Positions 16,709 to 26,701 of a DNA stretch of 64,000 nucleotides are shown piece by piece. Made by a program: the position numbers and the translations under genes. The first letter of the stretch is position 1; each line of letters starts with the position of its first letter. This DNA is from Bacteroidales bacterium (GTDB lineage: Bacteria; Bacteroidota; Bacteroidia; Bacteroidales; UBA932), in assembly GCA_009774765.1 (NCBI GenBank), contig VSOK01000007.1, positions 1-64,000 on the forward strand, written 5' to 3'. The notes under the pieces are model-generated. The model was not told where the DNA came from. It did no database searches and saw only the letters and a list, made by a program, of their open reading frames with translations.

Positions 16709-19426
16709 ATGAAAAACTACATATTGACCCTATTGGCAGTCTTATGCTTCCTTGTGTCTTCATGCTCGGACACAAGGAAGCAATATTATATTGGAGTTTC
16801 CCAGTGCAGCGATGACGACTGGAGAGAGAAAATGAACTCTGAAATCCTGCGTGAGGCTATGTTCTACGAGGGGGTTGAGGTGGAGTTTCTCCTTGCTGAC
16901 GATGACAATGACAAGCAGAGTGCCGATATAGATTATTTCATTGAGAAAGGAGCCGATCTCCTGATTGTGGCTCCCAATGAAGCGGACGCGGTCACTCCGG
17001 CAGTCGAGAGGGCTTTCGATGCCGGCATTCCCGTTGTGCTGGTGGACAGGAAAAGCTCTTCTGAAAAATATACTGCATTTCTCGGAGGGGATAACCTTGC
17101 AATCGGTAATGATGTCGGTGAATATGTGGCTGAACTGCTCTCCGGAGAAGGAAGGATATTGGAGATTGCCGGGCTGAAAGGTTCTTCTCCGGCAGTGGAA
17201 AGACATGAAGGATTCCTGTCTGCAGTGGATGGATATCCAGGGATAGATGTGGTAGGGACTGTATATTCTGACTGGACCGAAGAGAGTGCCGCTGCGCTGA
17301 TGGACTCTCTGCTTCGGGCAGGGGTGTATGCGGATATTGTATATGCCCATAATGACAGGATGGCTATAGGGGCTTTGGAGACAGCAAAAAGACTTTCTTC
17401 TGATGGAATGCTGTTTGTCGGAGTGGATGCCCTGCCTGGTGAGGGGAATGGTGTCGACCGTGTGCTGAAAGGTGATATGGCCGCTACGTTCATCTATCCG
17501 ACTTGTGGGGATAAGGTGATGCAGGTGGCGATGGATATTCTTCAGGGCAGGGACTTCCAGAGGGAAACGATACTTTCGGCTCCTCTGGTCAGCCGGAGCA
17601 ATGCGAGGGTCGTGCTTCTGCAGGAAGAGCAGATCTTTAACCTTGATATGAAGGTTGAGAAACTCAACGGGATGATTGACGCATATCTGTTGAAGTATTC
17701 TGCCCAGAGAATCATCCTGTATTCAGTCATTGCGGTCATTGTGCTTTTTGCAGCTATGCTTGTGGTTATGATACGGGCATATTGGAATGGGAACAGGCTC
17801 AATGCCAGGCTTCTCGCTCAGGCAAAGGAGCTGGAGGAGCAGAGGGACAGGATGGTCGGACTTACGAAGCAGCTTGAAGAGGCAACGCATGCGAAGTTGA
17901 CGTTCTTTACCAATGTCTCTCATGATTTCAGGACACCGCTTACGCTGATAGCCGATCCTGTGGAGACTTTGCTTGAAGAGGGGGGACTTGACGAAAGGCA
18001 TACTTCTCTGCTTAGGCTTGTTAACAAAAATGTCAAGATTTTACTTCGCCTTGTAAATCAGATACTTGATTTTCGTACGTATGAAAACGGAAAGATGGGT
18101 TTGACCCTGTCCGGTGTCAATCTGAAACTGTCTGTACAGGAGTGGTGCAATAATTTCAGGTCTCTGGCTTTGAAAAGACATATTTGCTTTGACTGCAGAA
18201 TTGATGATGACGGGGACTGGATTATGGATCTTGATGCAGAAAAGATTGAAAGGGTGTTCTTCAATCTTGTTTCGAATGCTTTCAAGTTCACTCCCGAAAA
18301 CGGGGCAATCGATGTCCGTCTCTCCCGCAAAGTTTCGGATGATGGGGAGTTTGCGGTGCTGAGCGTGGCTGATACCGGCTCGGGTATGTCTGCAGGACAT
18401 GTAGCACATGTATTCGATATGTTCTATAAGATTGATGTCACTCATTCCGGATCTGGAATCGGACTGGCCTTGACCAAGGCTTTTGTAGAACTTCATGATG
18501 GAACTTTGACTGTGAATAGCGAAGAAGGTAATGGCAGCCGTTTTGTCGTGGAACTGCCTGTTAGACGCAATATGGTGTCTGAGTCTGTGGAGACGGTCAC
18601 TCCTAAAATTGCTGCAAGCACTGTCGATGCCGAACTGTCGGATATCGTTGAGCCTGTAAGCAGTCAAGAGAGCGGGACAACTGTACTTGTGATAGATGAC
18701 AACAAGGATATCAGGGAATACATAGCCTCCATTCTTAAGGATGATTATACGGTTATTGAGGCCGTGGACGGGCAGACTGGACTGAGGAAGGCTATGAAAT
18801 ATGTTCCGGATGCCATAATCTGTGATGTAATGATGCCTGTGATGGATGGCCTGGAATGCTGCAGAAGGCTCAAGAACGAACTTCAGACATCGCATATCCC
18901 CGTGATGATGCTGACGGCATGCACTATGGATGAACAGCGCATAGACGGCTATGAGCAGGGTGCTGATTCATATATATCAAAACCTTTCAGTTCCCGTCTG
19001 TTGCAGGTGCGTCTTAAAAATCTGATTGAGAACCGTTGTCGGCTTAGAAGATTTTTCGGAGACAATACGACTTTGGCGAAAGAGTCCGTCAGTGATCTGG
19101 ACAAGGATTTTGCAGCCAGATTCCGCAAACTCATTGACGAAAACCTCCATGATTCGGATTTGTCCGTGGAGATGCTCGGGGAAAAGATGGGGCTTGGACG
19201 TGTGCAGCTGTACCGCAAAGTGAAGGTTCTCCCCAACTATTCTCCGGTGGAACTCCTGCGCATCGCCCGTCTGAAGCGTGCCGCCTCCCTGCTTGCTTCT
19301 TCCGAGAAGACCGTAGCCGAAGTGACATACGAGGTCGGTTTCTCATCACCGTCCTATTTTACCAAGTGTTATAAGGAGTATTTCGGTGAAAATCCTACCG
19401 ACCTTCAGAGACGTAAAGGGAAGTGA
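16709..19426 (+). CDS. Hybrid two-component sensor/regulator of the fructan PUL
   Basis: This 905-residue single-chain two-component system is laid out as follows. A signal segment with a lipobox-like VSSC lies near residue 19. A periplasmic LacI-type sugar-binding domain (about 25-300) is followed by one membrane segment (335-355) and a histidine kinase with His405 in FTNVSHDFRTPLT. The ATPase domain carries DTGSGM and GSGIGLAL, and the receiver has phosphoacceptor Asp706. An AraC DNA-binding domain (about 805-900) ends the chain. The same architecture is found in BT1754, which senses fructose directly. It should activate this PUL when fructan breakdown releases fructose in the periplasm. 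All catalytic residues I checked are present. Confidence 0.95.
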   Translation: MKNYILTLLAVLCFLVSSCSDTRKQYYIGVSQCSDDDWREKMNSEILREAMFYEGVEVEFLLADDDNDKQSADIDYFIEKGADLLIVAPNEADAVTPAVERAFDAGIPVVLVDRKSSSEKYTAFLGGDNLAIGNDVGEYVAELLSGEGRILEIAGLKGSSPAVERHEGFLSAVDGYPGIDVVGTVYSDWTEESAAALMDSLLRAGVYADIVYAHNDRMAIGALETAKRLSSDGMLFVGVDALPGEGNGVDRVLKGDMAATFIYPTCGDKVMQVAMDILQGRDFQRETILSAPLVSRSNARVVLLQEEQIFNLDMKVEKLNGMIDAYLLKYSAQRIILYSVIAVIVLFAAMLVVMIRAYWNGNRLNARLLAQAKELEEQRDRMVGLTKQLEEATHAKLTFFTNVSHDFRTPLTLIADPVETLLEEGGLDERHTSLLRLVNKNVKILLRLVNQILDFRTYENGKMGLTLSGVNLKLSVQEWCNNFRSLALKRHICFDCRIDDDGDWIMDLDAEKIERVFFNLVSNAFKFTPENGAIDVRLSRKVSDDGEFAVLSVADTGSGMSAGHVAHVFDMFYKIDVTHSGSGIGLALTKAFVELHDGTLTVNSEEGNGSRFVVELPVRRNMVSESVETVTPKIAASTVDAELSDIVEPVSSQESGTTVLVIDDNKDIREYIASILKDDYTVIEAVDGQTGLRKAMKYVPDAIICDVMMPVMDGLECCRRLKNELQTSHIPVMMLTACTMDEQRIDGYEQGADSYISKPFSSRLLQVRLKNLIENRCRLRRFFGDNTTLAKESVSDLDKDFAARFRKLIDENLHDSDLSVEMLGEKMGLGRVQLYRKVKVLPNYSPVELLRIARLKRAASLLASSEKTVAEVTYEVGFSSPSYFTKCYKEYFGENPTDLQRRKGK

Positions 19427-19540
19427 TGTCCGTTGATAGTTTATTCATCAGGAAACTTGCGGTGGGCTTCTGCAACGAATTGACCTGATTTTTCATCTAT
19501 ATATGTGCCGTTTGGTATTATAGAATTAAATGTTGTAGCT

Positions 19541-20038
19541 ATGAAAGATTTTTTCATAAGATTCTGCAGGTGGGCGTTGGCTCTGACCGGATTGTCTTCC
19601 GCTTTGTACGGTTGCGGTAGGGTTGAATACGGGGCACCTTATTCCGAGTATGAGGTCAAAGGTTCGGTGATTGATGCGGAAACCAGACTTCCGGTCAAAG
19701 GTGTAGCTGTGGTTTTGAAGGATGTATATACGGTGGATGGCGAGCAGAAGGTTATCCCTTATGCCGTTGACAGCACTGTCGTGGCGGATGACGGTACGTT
19801 TTTTATGGATGGCAGGCGTCATTACGGTGATTTCGGGACGATAATGGTCAAGGTCACAGATATTGACCCTCTTTCGGACGGAAATTATGCTGATATGTTC
19901 CGCCTGGTTGAAATGGAGAAGATTGCGGACCCTCCGAAGAACAGCAACTGGAGTTCCGGTACATTCGGTGCCGAGGTGATTCTTGAGGTCGAGAAGGCGT
20001 CCTCAGGAGAAGCTGACGGACAGAAAGAGGAAGAATAA
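19541..20038 (+). CDS. Radical SAM-associated putative lipoprotein
   Basis: This is a 165-residue protein with a lipoprotein signal (LYGC, Cys25), a carboxypeptidase-regulatory-like beta domain (YEVKGSVIDAETRLPVKGV) and a polar acidic tail. The start at 19541 gives the proper signal peptide; an upstream in-frame ATG at 19505 would spoil it. Its TAA stop overlaps the ATG of the following radical SAM gene. The pairing matches the 'rSAM/lipoprotein system' families that I recall as TIGR04134 (lipoprotein) and TIGR04133 (enzyme). Its function is not known to me. It could be the substrate, a carrier or a receptor for the modified product. Confidence 0.75.
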   Translation: MKDFFIRFCRWALALTGLSSALYGCGRVEYGAPYSEYEVKGSVIDAETRLPVKGVAVVLKDVYTVDGEQKVIPYAVDSTVVADDGTFFMDGRRHYGDFGTIMVKVTDIDPLSDGNYADMFRLVEMEKIADPPKNSNWSSGTFGAEVILEVEKASSGEADGQKEEE

Positions 20039-21105
20039 TGTCCGGATTGTCCATAAGGCAACGTCTTGCGTTGGAGCTCAACAGGCAGCTTGTTAAGGAT
20101 TCCTGCGACAAGCATCCTCTACGGCAGCTTTTCTGGGAATCTACTCTGCGGTGCAATATGAAATGCCGTCATTGCGGAAGTGATTGCCGTGTCTCGTCCG
20201 TGCATCCGGATATGCCGTTTGAAGACTTCAGGAATGTACTGGAGAAAATCAGCGCGAAATATGATCCGCATAAGATATTGGTAATAATTTCCGGAGGCGA
20301 GCCTCTGATGCGGAGCGATATAATCCGGTGCGGACGTGCAATATATGATATGGAATTTCCTTGGGGAATGGTGTCGAACGGTCGTCTGATGTCCCCGAAG
20401 ATGATTGATATGCTTCTCGGTGCCGGTATGCACTCGGTGACCATAAGCCTTGACGGGTTTGAGACCGAGCATAATTGGATGCGCGGAATACCGGATGCCT
20501 TCAGATATGCTTCACAGGCGGTTGGTATGCTCGCAAAAATACCAACTGTCAAATTTGATGTTGTCACTTGTGTGAATAACCGCAATTATGACAGCCTGGC
20601 GGAGTTCAAGGAATATCTTATAAGTCTTGGAGTAAAGGAATGGAGGCTTTTTACGGTTTTTCCTGTAGGACGTGCTGCGCAGGATCCGGAACTTCAGCTC
20701 AGCGAAGAGCGTTTCCGCGGAATGCTGGAGTTTATAAAAGACACCCGGGCAGAAGGACGGATTATGGCAAGTTACGGCTGTGAGGGATTCCTTGGAGAAT
20801 ATGAAGGGAAAGTGCGTGACCATCTGTATGCCTGTCAGGCAGGTATGACCGTAGGTTCGGTCTTGATTGACGGTTCTATCTCCGCCTGTCCGAGTATCCG
20901 CTCCAACTATTGCCAGGGCAATATCTACAATGATGATTTTACGGAGGTCTGGGAAAACCGTTTTGGACCTTACCGTGACCGCTCCTGGATGAAAAAAGGG
21001 CAGTGCGCGGACTGCAGATGGTTCCGTTACTGCCAGGGCAATGGAATGCATCTTCGTGACGATGAAGGCAATCTCATACTTTGCCATCTTGACCGCCTTG
21101 TATAG
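20038..21105 (+). CDS. Radical SAM/SPASM enzyme, rSAM/lipoprotein type
   Basis: This 355-residue enzyme has the radical SAM motif C39-xxx-C43-xx-C46 (LRCNMKCRHC), the GGEPLMR segment that binds SAM, and a C-terminal SPASM-like region with several cysteines (ACPSIRSNYCQGN, QCADCRWFRYCQGN, LILCHLD) for auxiliary iron-sulfur clusters. SPASM enzymes usually modify peptides or proteins. It is translationally coupled to the upstream lipoprotein gene. No small precursor peptide gene is obvious within the flanking few hundred bases, so the lipoprotein itself or an unlinked protein may be the target. Family recognition is good; the reaction is unknown. Confidence 0.85.
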   Translation: MSGLSIRQRLALELNRQLVKDSCDKHPLRQLFWESTLRCNMKCRHCGSDCRVSSVHPDMPFEDFRNVLEKISAKYDPHKILVIISGGEPLMRSDIIRCGRAIYDMEFPWGMVSNGRLMSPKMIDMLLGAGMHSVTISLDGFETEHNWMRGIPDAFRYASQAVGMLAKIPTVKFDVVTCVNNRNYDSLAEFKEYLISLGVKEWRLFTVFPVGRAAQDPELQLSEERFRGMLEFIKDTRAEGRIMASYGCEGFLGEYEGKVRDHLYACQAGMTVGSVLIDGSISACPSIRSNYCQGNIYNDDFTEVWENRFGPYRDRSWMKKGQCADCRWFRYCQGNGMHLRDDEGNLILCHLDRLV

Positions 21106-21192
21106 CCCCGGCAGATAATCTGTAATTGTTCCGGTTTCATATTGAATGTTGTCTGTGGGGAAAAGATATTTTCAACTCACGGATATAATGGC

Positions 21193-21200
21193 TATATTTG
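21193..21200 (+). promoter_or_regulatory. -7 promoter box upstream of GH127 gene
   Basis: TATATTTG followed by GG lies about 134 bp before the GH127 start. It implies a leader of more than 120 nt, in which I see no ORF or riboswitch motif. Confidence 0.5.
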
Positions 21201-21333
21201 GGCCCTCGGCTCATATATACGTCTGTGCATCTTCATAAATATGTCTGCTCCTGACTCTATATGTGCCCGTTGGAAGTGTTTGTGAAATCCCGTTGTCCGG
21301 ACTGAGCGGTTCCGGACGATTTTCAAAATTATA

Positions 21334-23349
21334 ATGCTGATGAAAAGGACAATTCTGTTTTTATCTGTCCTGTGTGTGTCCTGTGCCGGAAAAATGGACA
21401 TACAGACCGTGGACCGTATGCCGGTGGATTCATATAATGATTATTATGTAAGCAACAGGGAGCCGCTTCAGCCTCAGCAGTTCATCAAACTGCCCGCAGG
21501 AAGCATTGAGCCGGAGGGCTGGATCAGAAAGCAGCTTGAATTGCAGAAGGACGGCCTTTGCGGACATCTTGGAGAAATCAGCGCATGGCTGCAGAAGGAA
21601 AACAACGCCTGGCTGACCAACGGAGGAGAATGGGGCTGGGAAGAAGTGCCTTATTGGCTCCGTGGCTATGGCAATATGGCATACGCTCTCAAGGATGAAA
21701 GGCTTCTGAAAGAGACTGGATATTGGATAGAGGCCATATTGGCGGGCCAGCGCGAAGACGGAAATTTCGGCCCGGCATATCTCAACAATGGAAAACAGGA
21801 TTTCTGGCCTAATATGATCGTGCTCTGGATTATGCAGTCATATTATGAATACACCGGAGACAGCCGTGTCATAGATTTTATGACAAGATACTGCAATTTC
21901 CTGCTTACGGTAAAGGACGAGGATTTTCTGTCAAGCTATTGGGAGAACAGCCGTGGAGGGGACAACCTTTGGAGTGTAGTATGGCTTTACAACCGTACAG
22001 GTGACGAATCGCTTCTCGCGCTCGCCGGGAAGATACACCGGAATACGGCTGACTGGACAAAGTCCACGCAGCTCCCGAACTGGCACAATGTAAATATTGC
22101 CCAGGGCGTACGTGAGCCTGCCACATATTATATGTTCACAAAAGACTCCTCAATGCTTTCGGCAAGCTACAATGTACAGAGTCTTGTGCGCCGTGCTTTC
22201 GGGCAGGTGCCGGGCGGAATGTTCGGAGCTGATGAAAACGCCAGAACAGGATTCTTTGATCCGCGCCAGGGGACCGAGACCTGCGGTTTTGCGGAGCAGA
22301 TGGCATCGGACGAGATTATGCTTCTGATTACCGGAGACCCGTATTGGGCGGAGAATTGTGAGGATATCGCATTCAACAGCTTTCCGGCCGCCTTTATGCC
22401 GGACTACAAATCACTTCGTTATCTCACTTGTCCGAATATGGTGTTGAGCGACTCGGGCAATCATCATCCCGGAATAGACAATGCCGGTCCTTTTCTGGCT
22501 ATGAATCCGTTCAGCAGCCGCTGCTGCCAGCATAATCACGGTTTCGGATGGCCTTACTATGCCGAACATCTTATTCTGGCGACTCCAGACAATGGTGTAG
22601 CCGCGGTATTGTACAATGCCTGCAAGGCAAAGATAAAGGCAGGTGACGGGACTGAAATAACTGTCAGGGAAAATACCTGCTATCCTTTTGAGGAAAAGAC
22701 ACGCTTTGTCTTCAATATGGAGAAAAATGTCAGCTTCCCTCTGTATCTCCGCATTCCGCAGTGGTGCAACGGTGCCTCTTTGACTGTCAATGGAAAAACA
22801 TACGCTTCCGGTCTTGCTCCGGGGAAATATCTCCGTATCGAAAGGGAGTGGAGCGACGGGGACGAAGTGGTCCTGAATCTTCCGATGGATTATTCGTCAC
22901 GCAGATGGCAGGTCAACAAAAACAGTGTCAGCATAAATTACGGACCTCTTACCCTTTCCCTGAAAATAGAGGAAGAATATAAACGCAAGCTAAGCACCGA
23001 GACAGCTATCTGGGATTCCAAATGGCAGAGCGGTGCCGATGTCTCGGCGTGGCCGTCGTATGAAATATATCCTGCAGGAAAATGGAATTATGCACTTGAA
23101 ACAGATGCGCCTTTTGTGCTTGAACGCAGGGAGTGGCCTTCTGACGACAACCCTTTCACTCTTTCTTCCGTTCCTATGGAGTTTAAGGCCAGAGGAAGGC
23201 TGGTGCCCGGGTGGAAAATCGATGAATACGGTCTGTGCGGTGTACTTCCTTATGAAGATGCGGTGAAATCTGAAAGGGTGGATGACATTACTCTTGTTCC
23301 TATGGGAGCGGCAAGACTCAGGATCTCCGCATTCCCTGTCTCTGAATAA
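21334..23349 (+). CDS. GH127-like beta-L-arabinofuranosidase lipoprotein (DUF1680)
   Basis: This 671-residue protein begins with a signal ending in CVSC, so it is probably a lipoprotein. It shows the alpha/alpha-barrel pattern of the DUF1680/GH127 superfamily. The four residues that bind zinc and do catalysis in the family are visible: an ExC motif in GTETCGFAEQ, and the adjacent Cys pair in RCCQHNHGFGWP, the first being the nucleophile equivalent. A C-terminal beta domain with LRIPQWC is typical. It likely removes beta-L-arabinofuranose or a related sugar. GH146 or another DUF1680 branch is possible. It heads a run with a GH2 enzyme (29 bp gap) and a peptidase (8 bp gap). Confidence 0.85.
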   Translation: MLMKRTILFLSVLCVSCAGKMDIQTVDRMPVDSYNDYYVSNREPLQPQQFIKLPAGSIEPEGWIRKQLELQKDGLCGHLGEISAWLQKENNAWLTNGGEWGWEEVPYWLRGYGNMAYALKDERLLKETGYWIEAILAGQREDGNFGPAYLNNGKQDFWPNMIVLWIMQSYYEYTGDSRVIDFMTRYCNFLLTVKDEDFLSSYWENSRGGDNLWSVVWLYNRTGDESLLALAGKIHRNTADWTKSTQLPNWHNVNIAQGVREPATYYMFTKDSSMLSASYNVQSLVRRAFGQVPGGMFGADENARTGFFDPRQGTETCGFAEQMASDEIMLLITGDPYWAENCEDIAFNSFPAAFMPDYKSLRYLTCPNMVLSDSGNHHPGIDNAGPFLAMNPFSSRCCQHNHGFGWPYYAEHLILATPDNGVAAVLYNACKAKIKAGDGTEITVRENTCYPFEEKTRFVFNMEKNVSFPLYLRIPQWCNGASLTVNGKTYASGLAPGKYLRIEREWSDGDEVVLNLPMDYSSRRWQVNKNSVSINYGPLTLSLKIEEEYKRKLSTETAIWDSKWQSGADVSAWPSYEIYPAGKWNYALETDAPFVLERREWPSDDNPFTLSSVPMEFKARGRLVPGWKIDEYGLCGVLPYEDAVKSERVDDITLVPMGAARLRISAFPVSE

Positions 23350-23378
23350 ACTTAGTTATAACAATAAAATTAATTAGT

Positions 23379-25196
23379 ATGAAGAAATTTTTATCAGCCC
23401 TTGCCCTTGGCCTGGCAGTAACGTTTGCTGCATCAGCCGGGGAAGCGCAGCCTCGTCCGGAGTATCCGAGACCGCAGTTTGAAAGGACCGACTGGATCAA
23501 TCTCAACGGAGAATGGAGTTACACTTTTGACTTCTCCCGTTCCGGAATGGAAAAGAATTATGTTGCCAGTGAAGGATTTGACGGCAGGATAATAGTGCCT
23601 TTTACTCCTCAGAGTGAACTTTCCGGAGTCGGATTCAAGGATTTTATTCCTGAAATGTGGTATCAGCGTACCATTTCGGTTCCTCAGGACTGGGACGGCA
23701 AAAGGGTGATTCTGCATTTCGGTGCTGTTGACTATATCGCCTCCATATATATTGACGGAAAGATTGCAGGACGCCACTGGGGCGGCTCGTCTTCTTTTTC
23801 CCTTGACATTACACGTCTGGTGACCGCCGGAAGTACACATAACCTGGTGGTACGTGTAGAGGACGATGAGCGTTCAGGGGTATATGCCAAAGGAAAGCAG
23901 TGCGGACGCTTTGCTTCATTCGGATGTGAATATACACGCACTACGGGTATATGGCAGACCGTATGGATGGAGCCTGTGGCGAAGACCGGATTGAAGGATG
24001 TGTATGTGGTTCCGGATCTGGACCAGAGCCGTTTTGTGTTTGAACCGTCTTATTATGGCCTTTCAGACGGACAGAAGCTTCGTATCAGGGTGAAAGACGG
24101 CGGCAAGGTAGTCGGGGAGAAGACCGTTCCGGCATCAGCGCAGACTCACGCTGAAATAGTTCTGAAAAAGGTAAAGACCTGGTCTCCTGAAAATCCGTTC
24201 CTCTATGATGTTGAATTTGATGTGCTTTCATCAGACGGCAAGGTGCTTGACCACGTATGCTCCTATGCAGGTATGAGAAAAGTGCATATCGTAGGCAACC
24301 GTCTGTATATCAACAACGAACCTGTATATCTTCGCCTTGTGCTGGACCAGGGATTCTATCCTGACGGTATATGGACAGCTCCTTCCGACGCGGCTTTGAA
24401 GAATGACATCGAACTTTCTATGGCGGCAGGTTTCAACGGAGCGCGTCTTCACCAGAAAGTCTTTGAACCGCGCTTCCACTATTGGGCGGACAAGCTCGGA
24501 TATCTGACTTGGGGCGAGTCGGCAAGCTGGGGTGCGAACATCAACAAGCCTCTGAGTGCACGCAACTTCCTCACGGAGTGGGAAGAGACTGTCGTACGCG
24601 ACAGAAACCATCCGTCAATCATTATGTGGACTCCGTTCAATGAGACTTGGGAGCTTCCTGACAACAGGGAAGCGGCACGTGAGGCATGCAGAATGGTGGA
24701 AGACGTATATGAGCTTACCAAAAATCTTGATTACAGGCCTTGCCACGATGTGAGCGGCAACTATCATACTGTCCCACAGACGGATGTATTCTCTGTACAT
24801 CAGTATGAACAGGATGTTGAAAAGTTCAAGGAGTGGATGAGGCTTAAGGACGGCAAGGTACCTCAGCTTGACCTCAAGAACAGGGAAGTCGAATATGAAG
24901 GCCAGCCGTTCATCCTTGACGAGTATGGCGGAATCAAATGGGTCGTAGGACAGGAGTTTTCTGAGATTTCCTGGGGCTATGGCAATGCTCCGAAGACTCT
25001 TGATGAATTCTACGAGAGACTTGAAGGGCTTACAGATGCGATACTTTTCTATGACTATATCTGCGGATATTGCTATACTCAGTTGACTGACGTGGAGCAG
25101 GAGCAGAACGGTATATACAATTATGACCGTACTCCTAAGTTTGATATGGAGAAGATACGCAAGGTCTTTACAAAAGTACCGAAAGGTTTCAAGTAG
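23379..25196 (+). CDS. Exported glycoside hydrolase family 2 enzyme
   Basis: This 605-residue protein has a clear signal peptide (cleavage near SAGEA, residue 23). The GH2 layout follows: a sugar-binding jelly-roll (WINLNGEWSYTFDF), an Ig-like domain and a TIM barrel. The acid/base is likely the Glu in PFNETW and the nucleophile the Glu in LDEYGGI. GH2 covers beta-galactosidases, glucuronidases, mannosidases and some arabinosidases, and the exact substrate cannot be read here. Its place behind a GH127-like gene suggests removal of side-chain sugars from a plant polysaccharide. Confidence 0.88.
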   Translation: MKKFLSALALGLAVTFAASAGEAQPRPEYPRPQFERTDWINLNGEWSYTFDFSRSGMEKNYVASEGFDGRIIVPFTPQSELSGVGFKDFIPEMWYQRTISVPQDWDGKRVILHFGAVDYIASIYIDGKIAGRHWGGSSSFSLDITRLVTAGSTHNLVVRVEDDERSGVYAKGKQCGRFASFGCEYTRTTGIWQTVWMEPVAKTGLKDVYVVPDLDQSRFVFEPSYYGLSDGQKLRIRVKDGGKVVGEKTVPASAQTHAEIVLKKVKTWSPENPFLYDVEFDVLSSDGKVLDHVCSYAGMRKVHIVGNRLYINNEPVYLRLVLDQGFYPDGIWTAPSDAALKNDIELSMAAGFNGARLHQKVFEPRFHYWADKLGYLTWGESASWGANINKPLSARNFLTEWEETVVRDRNHPSIIMWTPFNETWELPDNREAAREACRMVEDVYELTKNLDYRPCHDVSGNYHTVPQTDVFSVHQYEQDVEKFKEWMRLKDGKVPQLDLKNREVEYEGQPFILDEYGGIKWVVGQEFSEISWGYGNAPKTLDEFYERLEGLTDAILFYDYICGYCYTQLTDVEQEQNGIYNYDRTPKFDMEKIRKVFTKVPKGFK

Positions 25197-25204
25197 TATA
25201 GCTT

Positions 25205-26680
25205 ATGAAATTGAAAGGATTGTTTTTGGTTGCTTTGGCTTGCGGAATCACGGCTTTTGCCGTGGATTCCGCTGCCCAGCAGTCAAGGGCGGGTGCTTCC
25301 GAGGGAGGCATCTCTCCGGAAATGCTTGCGGAGATAAGCAAGGGATATAAAGGCACGAGCTCGGACAAGGCCATCAGGAATGCCCTTGCAGGGACTTCAA
25401 TCGGAGTTCTTGCGGTAAATTCGGAGAATGCGGCTATGATTGATACGCATTTTTCCGACAAGGTGTTGACCAAGGGTATAACCGACCAGAAGTCTTCAGG
25501 CCGATGCTGGCTCTTTACCGGACTTAATGTTCTGAGAGCCAAGATGATTGACAGGTATGACCTGCCGTCGTTCGAGTTCTCTCAGAACTATCTGTTCTTT
25601 TATGACCAGCTGGAGAAGGCCAATCTTTTTCTTCAGGGAGTAATTGATACCAGGGAACTTCCGTTTGATGACAGAAAAGTGGACTGGCTTTTTTCCAATC
25701 CTCTGAGTGACGGAGGACAGTTTACCGGAGTCTCGAACCTGATTATGAAATATGGTGTCATGCCTTCTGAGGCTATGCCGGAGACATTCAGCAGCAACAA
25801 TACGTCCCAGATGGCTATGCTTCTTAAACTCAAATTGAGGGAGGACGGCTTGAGACTGAGAGACGCATATTCCGCTGCTGTGGACAAAAATCTGTCAGGC
25901 CGCAAAAAGGCTTCTGCCATAGCGGAGGCGGACAGGAAGCTTGCTCAGATGAAAACGGATATGCTGTCTGAAATCTACAGGATGCTTGTGCTCTGTCTGG
26001 GTGAACCTCCGGTGGAATTCGAATGGGCAAGATGCGGAAAGGAGGGTGAAATCGTCTCAAAGGAAAAATATACCCCTAAGGGATTCTATGAGAAGTACCT
26101 CGGTGAAAATCTTGAGGACAATTATGTGATGATAATGAACGACCCTTGCCGCGAATATGGCAAAGTCTATGAAATCGACTATGACAGGCACGTTTATGAC
26201 GGACACAACTGGCTGTATGTCAATCTTCCTGTAGACAGGATCAAGGAGATAGCCATAGCTTCCATCAAGGACAATACTGCAATGTACTTCTCCTGTGATG
26301 TCGGCAAGTTCCTCAGCCGTACAAACGGTACCCTTGACCTTGCGAACTTTGATTACGAGTCGCTTATGGGAGTCACTTTCGGTATGGACAAGAAAGAGAG
26401 GGTTATGACCCACGCAAGCGGATCGTCCCACGCGATGACTTTGATAGCCGTCGACATTGACAAGGAAAGCGGAAAGCCTTGCAAATGGATGGTGGAGAAC
26501 AGCTGGGGACCGTCAGCCGGCTACAAGGGCTGTCTTATAATGACTGACGAGTGGTTCAATGAATATATGTTCCGCCTTGTGGCAGAGAAGAAATATGTGC
26601 CGGCGGATGTTCTTGAAATGCTTGAAGGCACTCCGGAGCGTCTCCCTGCCTGGGATCCGATGTTCCTTCCTGAAGAGTAG
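25205..26680 (+). CDS. C1B cysteine aminopeptidase (bleomycin hydrolase type), exported
   Basis: This 491-residue protease of the PepC/bleomycin hydrolase family has catalytic Cys101 in DQKSSGRCWLF, the His in SSHAMTLIAVD and the Asn in VENSWG. Family members cut amino acids from the N-terminus of peptides and assemble as a barrel with the active sites inside. Unlike the cytosolic bacterial PepC and eukaryotic enzymes, this one starts with a signal peptide (FLVALACGITAFAVDSAAQ), so it should act in the periplasm or at the envelope. It begins 8 bp after the GH2 gene and ends before a strong bidirectional terminator. Confidence 0.92.
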   Translation: MKLKGLFLVALACGITAFAVDSAAQQSRAGASEGGISPEMLAEISKGYKGTSSDKAIRNALAGTSIGVLAVNSENAAMIDTHFSDKVLTKGITDQKSSGRCWLFTGLNVLRAKMIDRYDLPSFEFSQNYLFFYDQLEKANLFLQGVIDTRELPFDDRKVDWLFSNPLSDGGQFTGVSNLIMKYGVMPSEAMPETFSSNNTSQMAMLLKLKLREDGLRLRDAYSAAVDKNLSGRKKASAIAEADRKLAQMKTDMLSEIYRMLVLCLGEPPVEFEWARCGKEGEIVSKEKYTPKGFYEKYLGENLEDNYVMIMNDPCREYGKVYEIDYDRHVYDGHNWLYVNLPVDRIKEIAIASIKDNTAMYFSCDVGKFLSRTNGTLDLANFDYESLMGVTFGMDKKERVMTHASGSSHAMTLIAVDIDKESGKPCKWMVENSWGPSAGYKGCLIMTDEWFNEYMFRLVAEKKYVPADVLEMLEGTPERLPAWDPMFLPEE

Positions 26681-26701
26681 TCACGGGATATAAAACACAA
26701 A

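Noticed and set aside
21106..21333. Possible precursor peptide gene for the radical SAM enzyme
   Set aside because: No + strand frame with a start, a plausible leader and a Cys- or Gly-rich core was found in this gap.
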